The translations under genes and the position numbers were made by a program. A stretch of 64,000 nt of DNA from Sinonovacula constricta (lineage: Eukaryota; Mollusca; Bivalvia; Cardiida; Solecurtidae), in NCBI GenBank assembly GCA_007844125.1, contig CM017556.1:71610697-71674696 (forward strand), read 5' to 3'. This document shows positions 44,404 to 57,399 of the stretch, one piece after another; the first letter of the stretch is position 1; each line of letters starts with the position of its first letter. The notes under the pieces are model-generated. The model had not been told where the DNA came from. It searched no databases and was given only the letters and a program-made list of their open reading frames with translations.

Positions 44404-45126
44404 CTAGAATGTAAATTGCACTCTTAAATAAATGTAAGGTCTTTTGGAAGCATTTATTTCTGCAGGATATTTTTTTTCTATTCTACTAGTTTTGTTTTGC
44501 ATACATAACTTTCTCATATCGATGTCCACGACCTTCCCTTCCTTAATAACGTAAACTAAATTAATATAGTATCTCATTGGTGTGTTGGTTTCATTTGAGC
44601 AATATGTAATCACGAAGTGGTTGAATAAAAATCTTATGAGCTGTGTGGCTTTCTTGGCATCGAACTTTTAATATAATAAATACAATCTATTTTTGTACTT
44701 TAACATTTTAAAGCTTCATACTAATTTTACTACAACAGGCCTCCATGCTATAGACATTGAAAATCAACAAAAGAAGAAAAACATCAAAGCTTTTGTTTAC
44801 GATACATATGACGCGAGCTAAACGTTCATGTGATGTACGGTGATTTAGGGGAAACATACAATATCTCTTTCAGTTTCGGTAAGATTTAATTATAAGTGCT
44901 GATATCAAAACTGCTTTGTAAAATGGGTATTTCATCTCGTGTTAAAAGTGAATCACGGAATCACGTGAATTGCGGACTATCCCAATTACTGCATGCCAAC
45001 AATTTGTACTTCACGTGCAATCCGAGTGTATACATGTATGGATTACACAATGAGCGCAGTGGTATATACAGTTGGTTATACATCTCGCGCAGTGGTATGC
45101 ATTATACCCTCAGTATATATCCAATA

Positions 45127-45649
45127 TAGATAGTTTCCACATCAGTGAAAATCCCTTATCTTGGCAGCCATCTTTGATGGTAACTTCATTGATTTTCATA
45201 TGAATTGTATAGAACGGTAAATTTTATTTTCTGGTAATGACTTTATTTGTGGTCCGAAAATTAAAAGCTATACACCATTGGAAAGCTCTTGAAATTCATA
45301 TTTTAAGAATACAATATTTTTACAATTGATAAATGCACACAGAATTAATACACAGAAATATATAAAACTATTGGCTCATACTAAAAACAAAATTAACAGT
45401 GTATGATTTTCTGTTGTATTTCTTTAACCTTTTAAACTATCAAAATATAGTTTTGACATTTAAAATACTTTATAAAAGCTGTTAAAATTGATATAAAAAT
45501 CAGTAAAATAGACTGAAAAATAAAAACACAGTGGTGAGTTTAATACAGCACATTTTTTCCCGATTTCGGCCTGCATTAGCTTCTGCCCACAAAGATGGCT
45601 GCCTTAAACGGTCTTATCAATGTCGATGACATCACATGGAAACTATCTA
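45127..45649. mobile_element. MITE-like element with ~50-60-bp terminal inverted repeats
   Basis: Starts TAGATAGTTTCCA and ends TGGAAACTATCTA, exact inverted repeats. A second inverted pair lies inside (GGCAGCCATCTTTG near 45163 and its complement near 45591), separated from the tips by diverged sequence. TA dinucleotides flank both ends, fitting a TA target duplication as in Tc1/mariner-type elements. 523 bp, no coding capacity. Confidence 0.75.
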
Positions 45650-46786
45650 TACATGCACCACAGCACTCGTAGTGTAAACACGCACGTGTATTTCCGCAGA
45701 ACGACCGAAAACGAGGTCAATACTCGACTTGCACAGTGTCAAAATGTAACAGATATATTAGCATAGCATCGGTTGACCATAGGTTCGATTTTTGTAAAGT
45801 TCCTTTAGTTATATTCGGCGACAAGAATCTTGCCGGTTTAATATGTTATTTACCCTAAATACATACAGCTAGCCTGTATAGATGTATCTCGTTTTGTATA
45901 CCATCGCTTTTCATTCGTAGACATATTTCCATGATCGTATCAGAATAAATAACATGCATATGGGAAGTACGTCACTTTTTGCCCGAGGGCACTTATAACT
46001 ATATTATTCATACTTCAAATGTGTGAATAATGAATGAGCCATGTATTGGGATCTCAAAAGTAACTATCTAGCCAATCAGCGTAATGTTTATGACTGACGT
46101 AATAAGTTTATAATCAACATGGCGTATCTTACTGCATGCGCCTTTCGAAAAAGTTAACATGACTTACATAGTGTTAAAACGTCACGACGCTTTTTATTTT
46201 GCTTTCCTTTAAACACAGTCTTATAAAGAACAAGGATTTCACATTTCACATAGTGATCAGATGTAACATGTTATTCCATTAAAGGTGATATTTGACAGTT
46301 TGCATATCTCTTATACATGAAACAACAACTTAGCCTTGTTCAGGAAGAATATTGCATTATAGCTGCATATACTTTAAAACATGTAAATATAAAACATAAA
46401 CTTTAGTTTAAGTAATGGCTGTTTATAACATCACTTTAATTGTTAGATAGTTGAAATCATGAACGATATCGCTTAAAATGTACACTATGTCCAAATCTAT
46501 AAATAAGCACGATAGGGATTTCAGCTAAAAATGGATATCGACGTGGGAGATGATTACCAGGATGACCATGTATTGGGATCTCTAAAATTAGTAAGCACGT
46601 GGTTTATTAGATTAAAAATAGCTAACTGTGCAGCGTGACTCGGATAGGAAATACGTTTTTGTAATAACAAGTGGGATGTTATGTTTTAGGTTTCATATAG
46701 AGGTAGGGCATAAATAAACCGCATTTCACGCACGGGATCATTCCAAGTTACAATAATTTATTTGATTACGTGAGAAAAAGTATAGC

Positions 46787-47146
46787 CCATACTTTCGGAT
46801 AAATATAGACCAGACTGTCGGATAAATATAGCCCAGACTGTCGGATAAATATAGACCAGACTGTCGGATAAATATAGCCCAGACTGTCGGATAAATATAG
46901 CCCAGACTGTCGGATAAATATAGACCAGACTGTCGGATAAATATAGACCAGACTGTCGGATAAATATAGACCAGACTGTCGGATAAATATAGACCAGACT
47001 GTCGGATAAATATAGCCCAGACTGTCGGATAAATATAGACCAGACTGTCGGATAAATATAGCCCAGACTGTCGGATAAATATAGCCCAGACTGTCGGATA
47101 AATATAGCCCAGACTGTCGGATAAATATAGACCAGACTGTCGGATA
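46787..47146. repeat. 23-bp minisatellite, about 16 copies
   Basis: ACTGTCGGATAAATATAG plus RCCAG recurs every 23 bp; exact ACTGTCGGATA starts fall at 46814, 46837 and so on to 47136. The first copy has ACTTTCGG. One site alternates A/C (AGACC/AGCCC). No unit frame has a stop on the minus strand, so all three frames stay open for 130-150 codons. Confidence 0.97.
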
Positions 47147-48646
47147 CCAATTGTAATCATTGTCACTCAACAAAGTTTTGCTTTTCGAACAAAAAATAAA
47201 GCAAACAAAAAATGACAAACTGTGAAAAATTCGCTTTAAACTGAAGTTGTCTATTTTTTAATAAAATGTCATTATAGTGGTAAGGTAGAAATATGCGATA
47301 ATCCTCAGCGTCTAAAATCATTTTGACGGATGCTTTCCCATAAATGGTAATAGCAATTGTACTACTGATAGTTACAAAATAAGCAGTGCAGAAAATTGAA
47401 AAATAAGAAATTATCACATAGCAACTGCTATTTTATTTATTAAACTGACAACTTTTATTTGTGACGTTAGTGGCCAGATACAAGGTTTGGAGAAACAATT
47501 AGTTTTTTTTTATAGATTTTATTTAAATAAACACGTGGTCGATATCTTTTCTTTGTCTTATGCCGTAATTTATATGTTTATACTTACATTGTGCCATCTT
47601 AAATATCATATTTATTTGGGCTATATTTGGGACAATTTATTTTCTGTCAGGGAAACTAATAACAATGTTGAATGTAACCATGTTTAATTGCTGGAATTTG
47701 TGCATATTGTACTGCTGTGTTAAGGTTAGTAATTTATATAAACGTTTACACACCTCCTTCTTTGTTTGTATAGGTCAATTTATATTTATATATATATAAC
47801 TTGAGCAGGTATTTCCATATAAAGACAGACCTGCGCACGTGATTCTTTGTCAAAGCAAGCCTTTCCAAGATATATGGTCCTCTATCAAACAAAGATGTAG
47901 GTGTGCAAATCAAGCAATTTGACTGGACAACGGAGGGAATATGTGATCTAACATTAGTTATACAGCTTCACAGTTAAGTAGTGTGTACAGTAAGTTCTAA
48001 AATGCTGTCAGTTATGAATGAATTATAGATACGAATCCATTATCCGATTAAGTACATGTAATCAAAATAGTAACTTCCTGTTATACTTGATTCTTCGTTA
48101 TTGAAGTATATATAGGAGTAGAAGTTGATACCGTGAGTTCGTATCACCCAATATAAAATATTGCCAAGCCGATGCCGAGAAAACAAAGATTTGAACTTAG
48201 TGTATAAATGAGTATATCGTATAACAGCATACATTTATAATTATAATAGTGTATATTATTATATAATTGTGTATTACAATGAATAACAATAGTATTTAAA
48301 ATAGCATATTGCATTAGTTAAAGTCAGACGTTTTTATCGAAAATAATGTGTTCCTTACCCCTGCTAACGTTACATGTGTCCTTAAACTTTGTTATTCAGA
48401 CATAGCAATCATAGACACGATAGATGATTGCTTTGATAAGTTGATTTTTATGTACTGTTTATGGCAAACGTCCATGGAGTCATGGACAAATCTGAAAATG
48501 CATCCCCTGTTCATTCTTAAGTGGACAGATGGTGTGTTAAATAAGAATTAGGAGTTCTATTAAATGTCTGATAAATCAAGACATATTTGATTTGATATAA
48601 TATTTTGTATCTAGTATACATTATTTAGTGTGTCGATAACTCTTAC

Positions 48647-48700
48647 CAATAATTGGCGATGCTGGACAGGATACAGAAACGGAAGCAGAGCTGTCAGTGG
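48647..48700 (-). CDS. Short exon, possible start of a second SUEL-like domain
   Basis: 54 nt (18 codons), acceptor AAACTTCAG, donor ATTG|GTAAGA, phase 1-1. It encodes TDSSASVSVSCPASPII. The S-x-S-V-S-C-P pattern resembles the first strands of a SUEL/rhamnose-lectin domain, but the rest is not found downstream. The good splice sites and matching phase support it as a real exon. Confidence 0.6.
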
Positions 48701-48967
48701 CTGAAGTTTAAAATTAATTGAATTATTTACATTTAGATGCTTTCAATCTAATCATTTTTGTTTTAAAATGTTATGCTCTTTATTTATTAATCACCTAGAT
48801 AAAAACAAAACATTTTAAAACACAAAGGGGATACTCTGCACTCAAAATTAGGCTATCGTTGGATTTATTTTCGATTTTCATAATCATAAAGGTACTAGTA
48901 CAATCTATTAAGCGATATATTTGTAAAACATAATAAATGTATGTATGTTATCAGCAAACTTTGATAC

Positions 48968-49381
48968 CTGTCAGATTGTCTCTGCAAATCAAAGCATTGT
49001 TACCTTGAAACCCGAGCCAGAACCGACCATTGGCTGCAGTTGCAGTGTTTGATAGGTCGATCTTGATGTATGACTGTTCGAATGTCACACTCGTTATGGC
49101 AACAAATGCAGGTGTTTCACAGTTGAACGTATGCAATGTACTTCCGGTGTGATCAGTCACTGTGAGGTTCTGCTGGCAATCGGTGGCGTCATTGTATAGG
49201 TCTATATGGAGGGTGTACATTATTATACCGGAAGTAAACAAGGAAACAGTCACAGAGCATGCGCATGATGTTTCTGTAGGAAGAATGCCGATGACTGGAT
49301 AGTACGGGTTCCATACATAGAGGGCCCTGCCTGTCTGGCTTGCCTGATGGACGTCAGTGCACATCCCGTTTATGAATGTTT
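48968..49381 (-). CDS. CUB-like domain exon
   Basis: 414 nt, acceptor TTTACTCAAG, donor GACAG|GTATC, phase 1-1 (junction codon Glu with the previous exon). It encodes a ~138-residue module with cysteines in GMCTDV, SCACSV, DCQQNL, FNCETP and ICRDN, and ending blocks SYIKIDLSN and GRFWLGFQGN. The order of strands, the L-x-V-x-D-x-x-G segment and the terminal G-F-x-x-x-F/W-like edge resemble CUB folds, though not the strict CUB consensus. It probably binds ligand outside the cell. Confidence 0.72.
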
Positions 49382-49660
49382 CTTGAGTAAATATGAAATA
49401 AACACATTTTAGATAAACAAGCTGTGAAATGGCCTTTACCATATTGTTAAAATGAGTAGATAACTAATCTATTTAAAGTTATCTTAAGCTGGGCATATAA
49501 ATAAAACGTTTATACGATTTAATATAAAAGACAATCGCGAATAACAGAATGAAGACAGTCCAAGAGTATGTAGAAACAAAATTGCTTACTTCAAACTTAC
49601 CAGACATAAACACTTTTAATTTACAATAAATCTATTAAAGTTGATGCTAAAAGGATTTAC

Positions 49661-49978
49661 CGTCAATACACTGATAATACATCACTCTGTACTTCGATAT
49701 GAAATTATATGTGTCCGTGTTACATGATCTTGATGTTTGGTCAGGTGCTGTTGTTGTCCCATCTGTTTTGCCTGAATATCCTAGCAGGAATGTTTCATCG
49801 TAGTAGCCCGGCTCTAGACAATCAGCTTCGTCGATGGTACAGCTGGTGTCAGACAAGAGTTTGAATCCGTCTGAGAAACCGGTCACTGCTATTCTGTCAC
49901 TACCAGAACAACTGGCTACTAGTGAGTCTCCACTACATGCAGACACTGTGGTGACGCTGCCCTCTGATGGAATACTTC
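49661..49978 (-). CDS. SUEL/rhamnose-binding-lectin-like domain exon
   Basis: 318 nt, acceptor ACGTTTCAG, donor GACG|GTAAAT, phase 1-1. It reads VSACSGDSLVASCSGSDRIA and onward, closing with ISKYRVMYYQCIDG. The C-x-G-x-x-L-x-x-S-C start and the KY-x-V-x-Y-x-C end are landmarks of the galactose/rhamnose-binding lectin (SUEL) domain. The central ANYGR/YGR motif of active lectins is not evident, so sugar binding is uncertain. It follows the signal-peptide exon directly. Confidence 0.75.
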
Positions 49979-50341
49979 CTGAAACGTTCTAAACATCTCT
50001 AATTTCGATTTTAAATGTTCAAATATTTTTGTTGTGTTATCGCTGTTATTCAGAAAGTTATTTCAATGCAAATGTTATTTTGTTTTCGTTTAAAAAATAC
50101 GTCCCAAATGTTTCAATGGAGTAACCCAAAACTAGTAAAGTAGAATGTGCAACAAAGTTGCTGTTAGAAAAAAAAATCGTGTTCTTTTCCGTTATTCTTT
50201 CTCGTCGCATAACAATGTAACTATGTTACAACATAAGATAAAGTAAAGATGTTAAAAAGTAACATATGTTTAGCTAAAATACCCGTCACATTGCTGCCAC
50301 ATGAAACATTGTGTAGAGCTTATGGCATATATTTAACGTAC

Positions 50342-50405
50342 CCTGAACCGTGGACAGAATGTTCAAAAAAAGAAACCAGAAAATCATGATGCAGTGTTCA
50401 CACAT
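50342..50405 (-). CDS. First coding exon: signal peptide of the lectin-CUB-CCP gene
   Basis: ATG at 50405 encodes MCEHCIMIFWFLFLNILSTV then QG, a strong signal peptide. A second Met at residue 7 is an alternative start. The donor TCAGG|GTACGT leaves phase 1, and the next exon (49978) continues in frame with a glycine codon across the junction. An in-frame upstream Met series exists, but the sequence there does not look like a signal, and a 5' UTR intron is possible. Confidence 0.75.
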
Positions 50406-50419
50406 TATGTCCGTACAAT

Positions 50420-52470
50420 GTCGCATGAAGCAGGCATCTGACTGTTGGTAATCCAGTACGTGGTATAAATGCCATAACTTCCCTTTTGCTTTGACCCAGC
50501 TGAAATAATCTTCCGGTATCAACATCATCCCCATGAGATAGTATTTCGTCTGTTTTCTTTTTATATGTGAACCTTTTATGTTTTAACTCTTGTTGTTTGT
50601 TCTATTAAAATATTAGAGAATGCATTCATTTTGAACGGCACATATATATACGACTGGATTAATACTACTGTCAAAATATTTAAGGAATCAATTTCAAAGA
50701 AAAGCATGGTCGGTGGCAAGTGTAATTACGTGTATTATAAATTAATGAATAGCGAAACAGATATGACGGATCATCGCTGTATAATAGCTTTGTAATTTTG
50801 CAAGTGTGCATGTTTTTCCACATTTCTTGTGCGAAGCATTTTTAACGAAGTCAAATGTGCACAGCTAAAAACTCGGCTTGTAACACTCTCATCAAATAAT
50901 AACAATGTCAAAATGTAATTCAACATGTTACAAATATACTTTATGACAGAAAAATACATTTCAGTTTCTATACATTCCTCCCAATACAGGTATATGAATG
51001 TTTGTTTGCAGAACAACAGTTTACTTCATTAAATGTAAAGGAGGAAAGGGTAACTAGATTTAGACCCAAAATATCGTGTTTGGCAAAACGGACAATATGT
51101 TACATTGTTGTTTTAAATATACAAGTAAATGATCGCAGTTAATATCCTTATTACATGTTCTAATGTCTTTTGAGATTGTTATAGTGTAAGAATGTTTGAC
51201 ATATACAGACCTTCAATTGCCGCGGTTTGTAGATACACAATGACATAAATCGCTATTCATTTTGTTGGGTTATCAGCCAAAACTTTCTGCTGGCATGGAT
51301 GAATGGCTTTTTCTTGTAACCAAAGTGACTCTAGCTTATATACATACAAAACCACCCCCATTAAAATTAAAAGTATTGTTTTAATATATAGCGCTTTATT
51401 TATTGAAATTCAGTTCAGTATAATAAGTCACGCTTGTATTTGAAACTAACATGTCTGTACGTAAACCTGGACTGAAGCACTAATTTCGGTAAGCCCGCGT
51501 CAGTCAGGCCCAGGGTAATCCTGGACATATGCAGTTTGTATTTTGAATGTTGTTTAAAAAAAAACAATGTACAGTGTCATTGCGTCTGTCATGTATGTTT
51601 TATATTTAAAACAATGTTATTCTGACTGAATGTTTTACAGTATTTTTAAATTTGCCAAGAAGCATGGAGACGGTCATGTCAGCTAAATACTATTTGTATT
51701 GGATACACATTTTTATAAATGGCGATCCTAAATAAGTAGTGTTTCCCCCAGAAGTATAAAAGTGCGTGGTGTTTTTTTTTTCAGAAAAAAAAGGCACTTA
51801 AAGCGCAACAGGTTCTACTTACAGGTCAGGTATAAATTTTTGTATGCATGTATGAACAGGCCTCTTCAAACATTTGTATGAACAATCTGTAGAATTGCTG
51901 CAATATAGATAGTTTTTCCAGCTGTTAAAGTCCATTTGGTCATTAACAAGCACACACATAACATTTAAATATCTTAGCTTTTACATACTTATAATTTGTT
52001 CACCATCAAATGTTAGGAATTAAGTTGACTGTATCTGCAATTTTTATCTAAATAGGAATGCATAATTAAACAAATCATAATTATAAGTTGATTCATGATA
52101 CAGTAACTGCCAATTACATGTATAAACACATACAATTTTATATCAGAAGTCATTTAGAATAAAAAGAGCACCATGTTCTTTCTCTTTCTTTAATTAATAC
52201 TAAAGATGTTCCTTTTGAACTAAGGTCAAGCTGTCTAAGTCTTTCGAAAAAATAAGTGTCTCACTATGCATAAGAAATATGAAGATGTTTATACTATATT
52301 TTTATCAGAATAGTTTGATATTACATGTATGTGTTAAATTTATATACATGAACATTAATCTGCACATACAAAGCAATACAGTTAAAATCTCTTCTTGTGT
52401 TTAAAATCAATTCAATGCGAAGTTTAATCTCTGCAGTTCATATTTAAATTTGTACTTATTCAAAAGTAAA
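50420..52470. other. Upstream/intergenic DNA, nothing recognised
   Basis: AT-rich with short frames only. It should include the promoter of the minus-strand lectin-CUB-CCP gene, but no convincing TATA-initiator pair was seen. Confidence 0.4.
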
Positions 52471-52479
52471 TTACAAATA

Positions 52480-52760
52480 GGTAAATAGGTAAATAAGAAA
52501 AGGTCCTATCAAATTTTCCACAGATATTTAAATTTAATCTATCTCTAGACAAAGGCAAACAAGGTAAATATAAATGTGACAAAAACACAGAGACAAGACA
52601 TAACACACAAAAAGGAAACCATCAGTTACCGCCTTGAAACGGTCAGTCGGCAAAAGGAACGACTGGGGTGATTAAACCTGGTTTGTGGAGCGCTCCAACC
52701 TCTCACTTCCTGAAGATTTTCTATAAAACAAACAGTGTAAATAAAAAATATCCCGTCAAA
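52480..52760 (+). repeat. Dispersed repeat, variant subfamily (pair with 5583-5900)
   Basis: Near-match to 5583-5900, with the CGGTCAGTCGGCAAAAGGA hairpin region intact and ends at AGGTCCTATCAAA and GTCAAAGTGAAACAACT. Confidence 0.65.
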
Positions 52761-52769
52761 GTGAAACAA

Positions 52770-54460
52770 CTAACAGTAATCACCTACATGACCTACAATG
52801 AACGTAATGCACGCATTACACAACTTGATTGTGTATTGTAACATCAAAATGACATGGTAACGCCACAGCAACTGGTGACTTCTCCACAGGCAATAACGTC
52901 CGTAGGGCAGAGACTAGGTGCATGTGCGAGATAATGTCGGTATGACGCACAGCTGCTAGTCAAAGGGCACTGTGGCGCAACAGAAAAAGGGCCTAGCGCA
53001 GCGCCATAGTGAAAAGGGAAAGGAATTAGGAAGGAAACATCCCCTTTAAAAATAATGTTTTTTTAATAACTTTTGATTAGCTGAAGTAAGTTTGAAATAT
53101 TGCCTTTTGTAATTTGTAATAGTCTATAACGCACTGTGGTTTAACACGTTTTCACAAAATGCAAACTGCACCAACTTTAATTAAGTAGCATTTTTATCAA
53201 AAATACAAAAACATTTAAACCAGAAAAATGGATGTGATTAAAATAGATCATGTAGTTGATGTGATGCATGATGCAGGTCTAACTGAGTCTAAACTATCGT
53301 AAAAAAGATAGAAACTATAACTAGTTTACCTAAGTTATGTAAAACAGAATTTAATATTCATCCTATCAATCCATGTTTGATCATGTGCATTTGTTGGGCA
53401 CATAGACTTATGGCTTTAGTAATATATAATTTAGCAAGTGGCAGCCTAAGTTAGTTTCACTTTTGCATAATTGTAGGACTCACCTCTGGTCGTCATTACA
53501 ACAATATATGGGCAAGCATCTATAATAGTCAATAAAATTGTTTTACGGTAAAAGAAAATAACATAAAGAAAGTAGTCGTGAATGGTCTTTATATGTGAAA
53601 AGAGGAAGCGGTAAAGAACTTCTTATTTTACATTCCGAACAAAACGATCATTCTTACTCTATTGACGAAATATACTTCCAGAGTGTTTTTTTAAAAACAA
53701 CAAAACAACAAAAACAACAACAACAAAACAACAACAACAAACCAACAACAAAAAACAAACAGAACAACAGTGTACGGTGCCTTGGGCCTTTGAGAAGGGG
53801 AAAGTGTTGCAACTTTTTGTTAAAAATGGAAAAGATCCGCATGTTTAACTTTTTATTTGTTATCATATATCTCTCTATTTTTCTTTTCTTTTTAAACTCT
53901 TCCACTCAGCACACTCAGGCTAACACTGTAGTCACTGATCTGCATCAATGCATCTTATTGCTGCATTTCGGCAATGCAAAATTGAATTTTATCAAAGGAG
54001 AAATTATCATTTTTGGGGTAAAAAACTAGGCTTATTTTCCAAGGAGACGGTCCGTTCTTAACCACCGACTTCATACACACACACAGTTTGTACCGTGTAC
54101 TGTTTAAACGTATGACATATTCCCGCTTTTAAGTCAAATAATTACCAATGCTCCGGTTTGCATTATGGCTCTAATGCAGTATCTAATGATAACAACACAT
54201 GGTATCACCTGTCCTTTAGTAACGCCATAATACAAGAGAAGTTAACTAGTATAAAGCTTAATAAAATAAACTGACACATTTGTATTCCTTTGATTAATTC
54301 TGCATTCCTGAAACATGTTGGAATGTCAAAAGATGTTGTGTTTGCTAGATATATCGCATTATTAGGCGCGCTGTTTTGTTCAGATGCTTTGTTATTGTTA
54401 ATTCAGGCCTGCGGTTTTTGTGATTAGTTTACTGTGTATCTGAATGAAACGCCGTGCATT
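52770..54460. other. Intergenic DNA with a CAA-rich microsatellite
   Basis: Imperfect (CAA)n at 53698-53762. The 144-codon plus-strand frame at 53595-54029 passes through it, encoding a Gln/Asn/Lys run. Its remainder includes a hydrophobic stretch (LFVIIYLSIFLFFL), but without splice or homology support I do not call it a gene. Confidence 0.45.
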
Positions 54461-54464
54461 ACTG

Positions 54465-54580
54465 TACAAATAAATAAGAATATATGACAAAGTCTTGTGA
54501 GCGCTGCAACATATAGCAAAACCCGAAGAGGCATGGTACAAAGGTATTCACATGCAAGCCAAATGTAAAAGTAACCACGC
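54465..54580 (+). repeat. Short copy of the ~656-bp repeat
   Basis: Keeps AATAAGAATATATGACAAAG and the CACATGCAAGCCAAATGTAA block; the rest is lost. Confidence 0.6.
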
Positions 54581-55189
54581 ATGTTATGATGGTACAGGCA
54601 CACGTACAACATCTAGATATCTGTTTTCATTAAAGCGATATCAAGTTTTGTTGGAGAACCATACCCCGCGACTATTGTCTCTGTAAAACCACCAACACAG
54701 GCACATTTACATGTAGCTTGAAAACATTCAATCATTTACTTTCGTCCCGACCCCAAATCAATTCTATGCATTGAGAGTCTAGTTGTAAGTACTACAAGGT
54801 TGGAGGTCATTAAATCAACATTATAGATAAGGAAAAGCAGGCGAAATGCAGTTTATAAAGGACCGAAAGCAGCCTTTTTGAATGTATAATATATTACCTT
54901 TTATTTTTAAAACTGAACAACGGGTCTTTTAAAGGTGGTATCCGACAGTTAGGACCAAATATTTTTTTTAAAATAGCCAAATAAGTCATTTATTGATGCC
55001 CTAGATCTTTGTGATCAGTGAAGCATGACTTATTACTCGTTATTACAAACAGGTATTTCCTAGTATCTGAGCCACGCTGCAAAGATTGCCATATTTAAAC
55101 TAAGAAAACCACGTGGTAACTTACTTTTGAGTTCACGTTATATTGTCATCCGTGTGATTCGCTCTGACGTTGATATCTATTTTTAGCAA

Positions 55190-55266
55190 AAACCAACAAC
55201 AAAAAACAACAACAAAAAACAACATCAACAACAACAACAAAAAACAAAAACACACACACACACACA
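55190..55266. repeat. (AAC)n then (CA)n microsatellite
   Basis: AACAAC-rich stretch passing into (CA)9-like repeats; followed at 55280 by a run of T. Confidence 0.85.
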
Positions 55267-55586
55267 CCAGACAATCGTGTTTTTTTTTTTTTTATAGATT
55301 TGGAAAGAATAAACATTTAAGGTATTTCTGTTCGCGGTTAGTACTGTCTAACAATACAGTAATTGCTCAAAATCGTCTGAGTTAGATAAAACTATGATTT
55401 TATGCAGAAATTATGCATAAATTCTTCAAAGCAGTGATAAGATATTGTTACATGTATTTTATATCGGCAAATTGTCGGATTCCACCTTTAACCGATCGAA
55501 TACGAACGAATATTCTTGTAATAAGCACAAGAAATGCAATATAAGAGTGAACACAAATACTATGAGAATGTTTTTTTTTCAACAAT

Positions 55587-55614
55587 ATACATTCCACACA
55601 CACACATACACGCA

Positions 55615-55646
<32 letters not shown>

Positions 55647-55662
55647 CACATATATATATTTC
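55587..55662. repeat. (CA)n/(CGCA)n microsatellite
   Basis: CA repeats, then CGCACGCACGCA, then CA and TA repeats. Alternating purine-pyrimidine throughout, so it could adopt Z-DNA. Confidence 0.9.
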
Positions 55663-56509
55663 ACATCACTTTAAAATGTGATATTGTCGTTCTGTTCTTA
55701 ATAATATATATCTAATAAATCTAACCAATCGACAATCTGCATTTGTACCACGTGTGCACTAAACGATGCTAGTCTGGTTTCCGATTTCAATCTCAAACGA
55801 ATTAAAGACCGGAAAACCATGCGTGCATAAAGACACTTATTAGTATACGTTTAAAACTGCTTGTAAAGCGTCTAGCTGACCAGGAAGCGTTGTTTTGTTT
55901 TGACAGAAGTCAAAGTGATGTTGATGGTGGTTGTGGCTTTGTTGGGGATGATGATGATGTATATTTCAAAGTAAACGAAAGATATATAATAAAACGGTTA
56001 TTATAAGCCGATAAGCCAGTCCAATATGACTTTTCAAGCTGTGTACTCGTCCAAATATATTCCCGTATTGTACAGTAAAATGTATCATAACATATAAATA
56101 TATACATATATATATATAATAACACATTTTAAAGTGATGTGACTAGAGTGGATGAATCTGGTATTGAGGCTTGCTGTTACTGAAATCAATTACACAACAT
56201 AACTAGAGATTTCACTTTAGTATACTCTCAGTTAGTAACTATGTTAACTCTTGAGGAAACAAAAGTCGACCTAACATAGTTAAACATTTCCTTGCTTGAC
56301 AAAAATTGTTTCGAGCATTTCCATTATAGCGCGTAAAACGAAAGAATCAAAGAGTCTTTACCCGTAGCCGTACAAAATCTTTAAATGTTCACAATGACAT
56401 GTCCAACCTGTTTTAACTAGATGTAGCTGTGACTATAAATGCAACACACAATGAACTACATCCGTCAGAATTCGTATATATTTACATGTACAAATCACAA
56501 ACTAAAGCG

Positions 56510-57399
56510 CGTAGAAATACATCCTGCTGTTTAACGTGGTACGTATTGAAATACATCATGCTGTTTAATATGGTACGTGTAGAAATACAGCTTGCTGTTT
56601 AACGTGGTACGTGTTAAAATACAGCTTGCTGTTTAACGTGGTTCGTGTAGAAATACAGCATGCTGTTTAACGTGGTACGTGTTGAAATACAGCTTGCTGT
56701 TTAACGTGGTACGTGTTGAAATAAAGCACTCTGTTTAACGTGGTACGTGTTGAAATACAGCATGCTGTTTAACGTGGTACGTGTTGAAATACAGCATGCT
56801 GTTTAACGTGGTACGTGTTGAAATACAGCTTGCTGTTTAACATGGTACGTTTTAAAATACAGCATGCTGTTTAACGTGGTACGTGTTGAAATACAGCTTG
56901 CTGTTTAACGTGGTACGTTTTGAAATACAGCATGCTGTTTAACGTGGTACGTGTTGAAATACAACATGCTGTTTAACGTGGTACGTGTTGAAATACAGCT
57001 TGCTGTTTAACGTGGTACGTTTTGAAATACAGCATGCTATTTAACGTGGTACGTGTTGAAATACAGCTTGCTGTTTAACGTGGTAAGTGTTGAAATACAG
57101 CATGCTGTTTAACGTGGTACGTGTTGAAATACAGAATGCTGTTTAACGTGGTACGTGTTGAAATACAGAATGCTGTTTAACGTGGTACGTGTTGTAATAC
57201 AGCATGCTGTTTAACGTGGTACGTGTTGAAATACAGCATGCTGTTTAACGTGGTACGTGTTGTAATACAGCATGCTGTTTAACGTGGTACGTGTTGAAAT
57301 ACAGAATGCTGTTTAACGTGGTACGTGTTGAAATACAGCTTGCTGTTTAACGTGGTACGTGTTGAAATACAGCATGCTGTTTAACGTGGTACGTGTTAT
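56510..57399. repeat. 34-bp satellite array, about 26 copies
   Basis: Unit contains AAATACAGCATGCTGTTTAA and CGTGGTACGTGTTG, with a 34-bp period (for example 57181 and 57215). Variants at AGCATGCT/AGCTTGCT/AGAATGCT and GTGTTG/TTTTG. AGCATGCT and GTAC are palindromic. The first units (56510-56600) are most diverged. Confidence 0.96.

Larger units (their letters stand above)
44410..48640. other. Large intron, no exon recognised
   Basis: A 4.2-kb gap between the CCP series and the 54-nt exon. It holds the MITE (45127-45649) and the 23-bp minisatellite. A missing partner exon for the short exon at 48647 would be expected here, but I did not find one. Confidence 0.5.

Noticed and set aside
46738..47218. 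Three overlapping minus-strand frames of 130-150 codons
   Set aside because: All come from one 23-bp minisatellite whose unit lacks stops in any minus frame; no supporting gene context.
53595..54029. 144-codon plus-strand frame with a Gln/Asn run and hydrophobic segment
   Set aside because: Passes through a CAA microsatellite; no splice sites, domain or start context support it.
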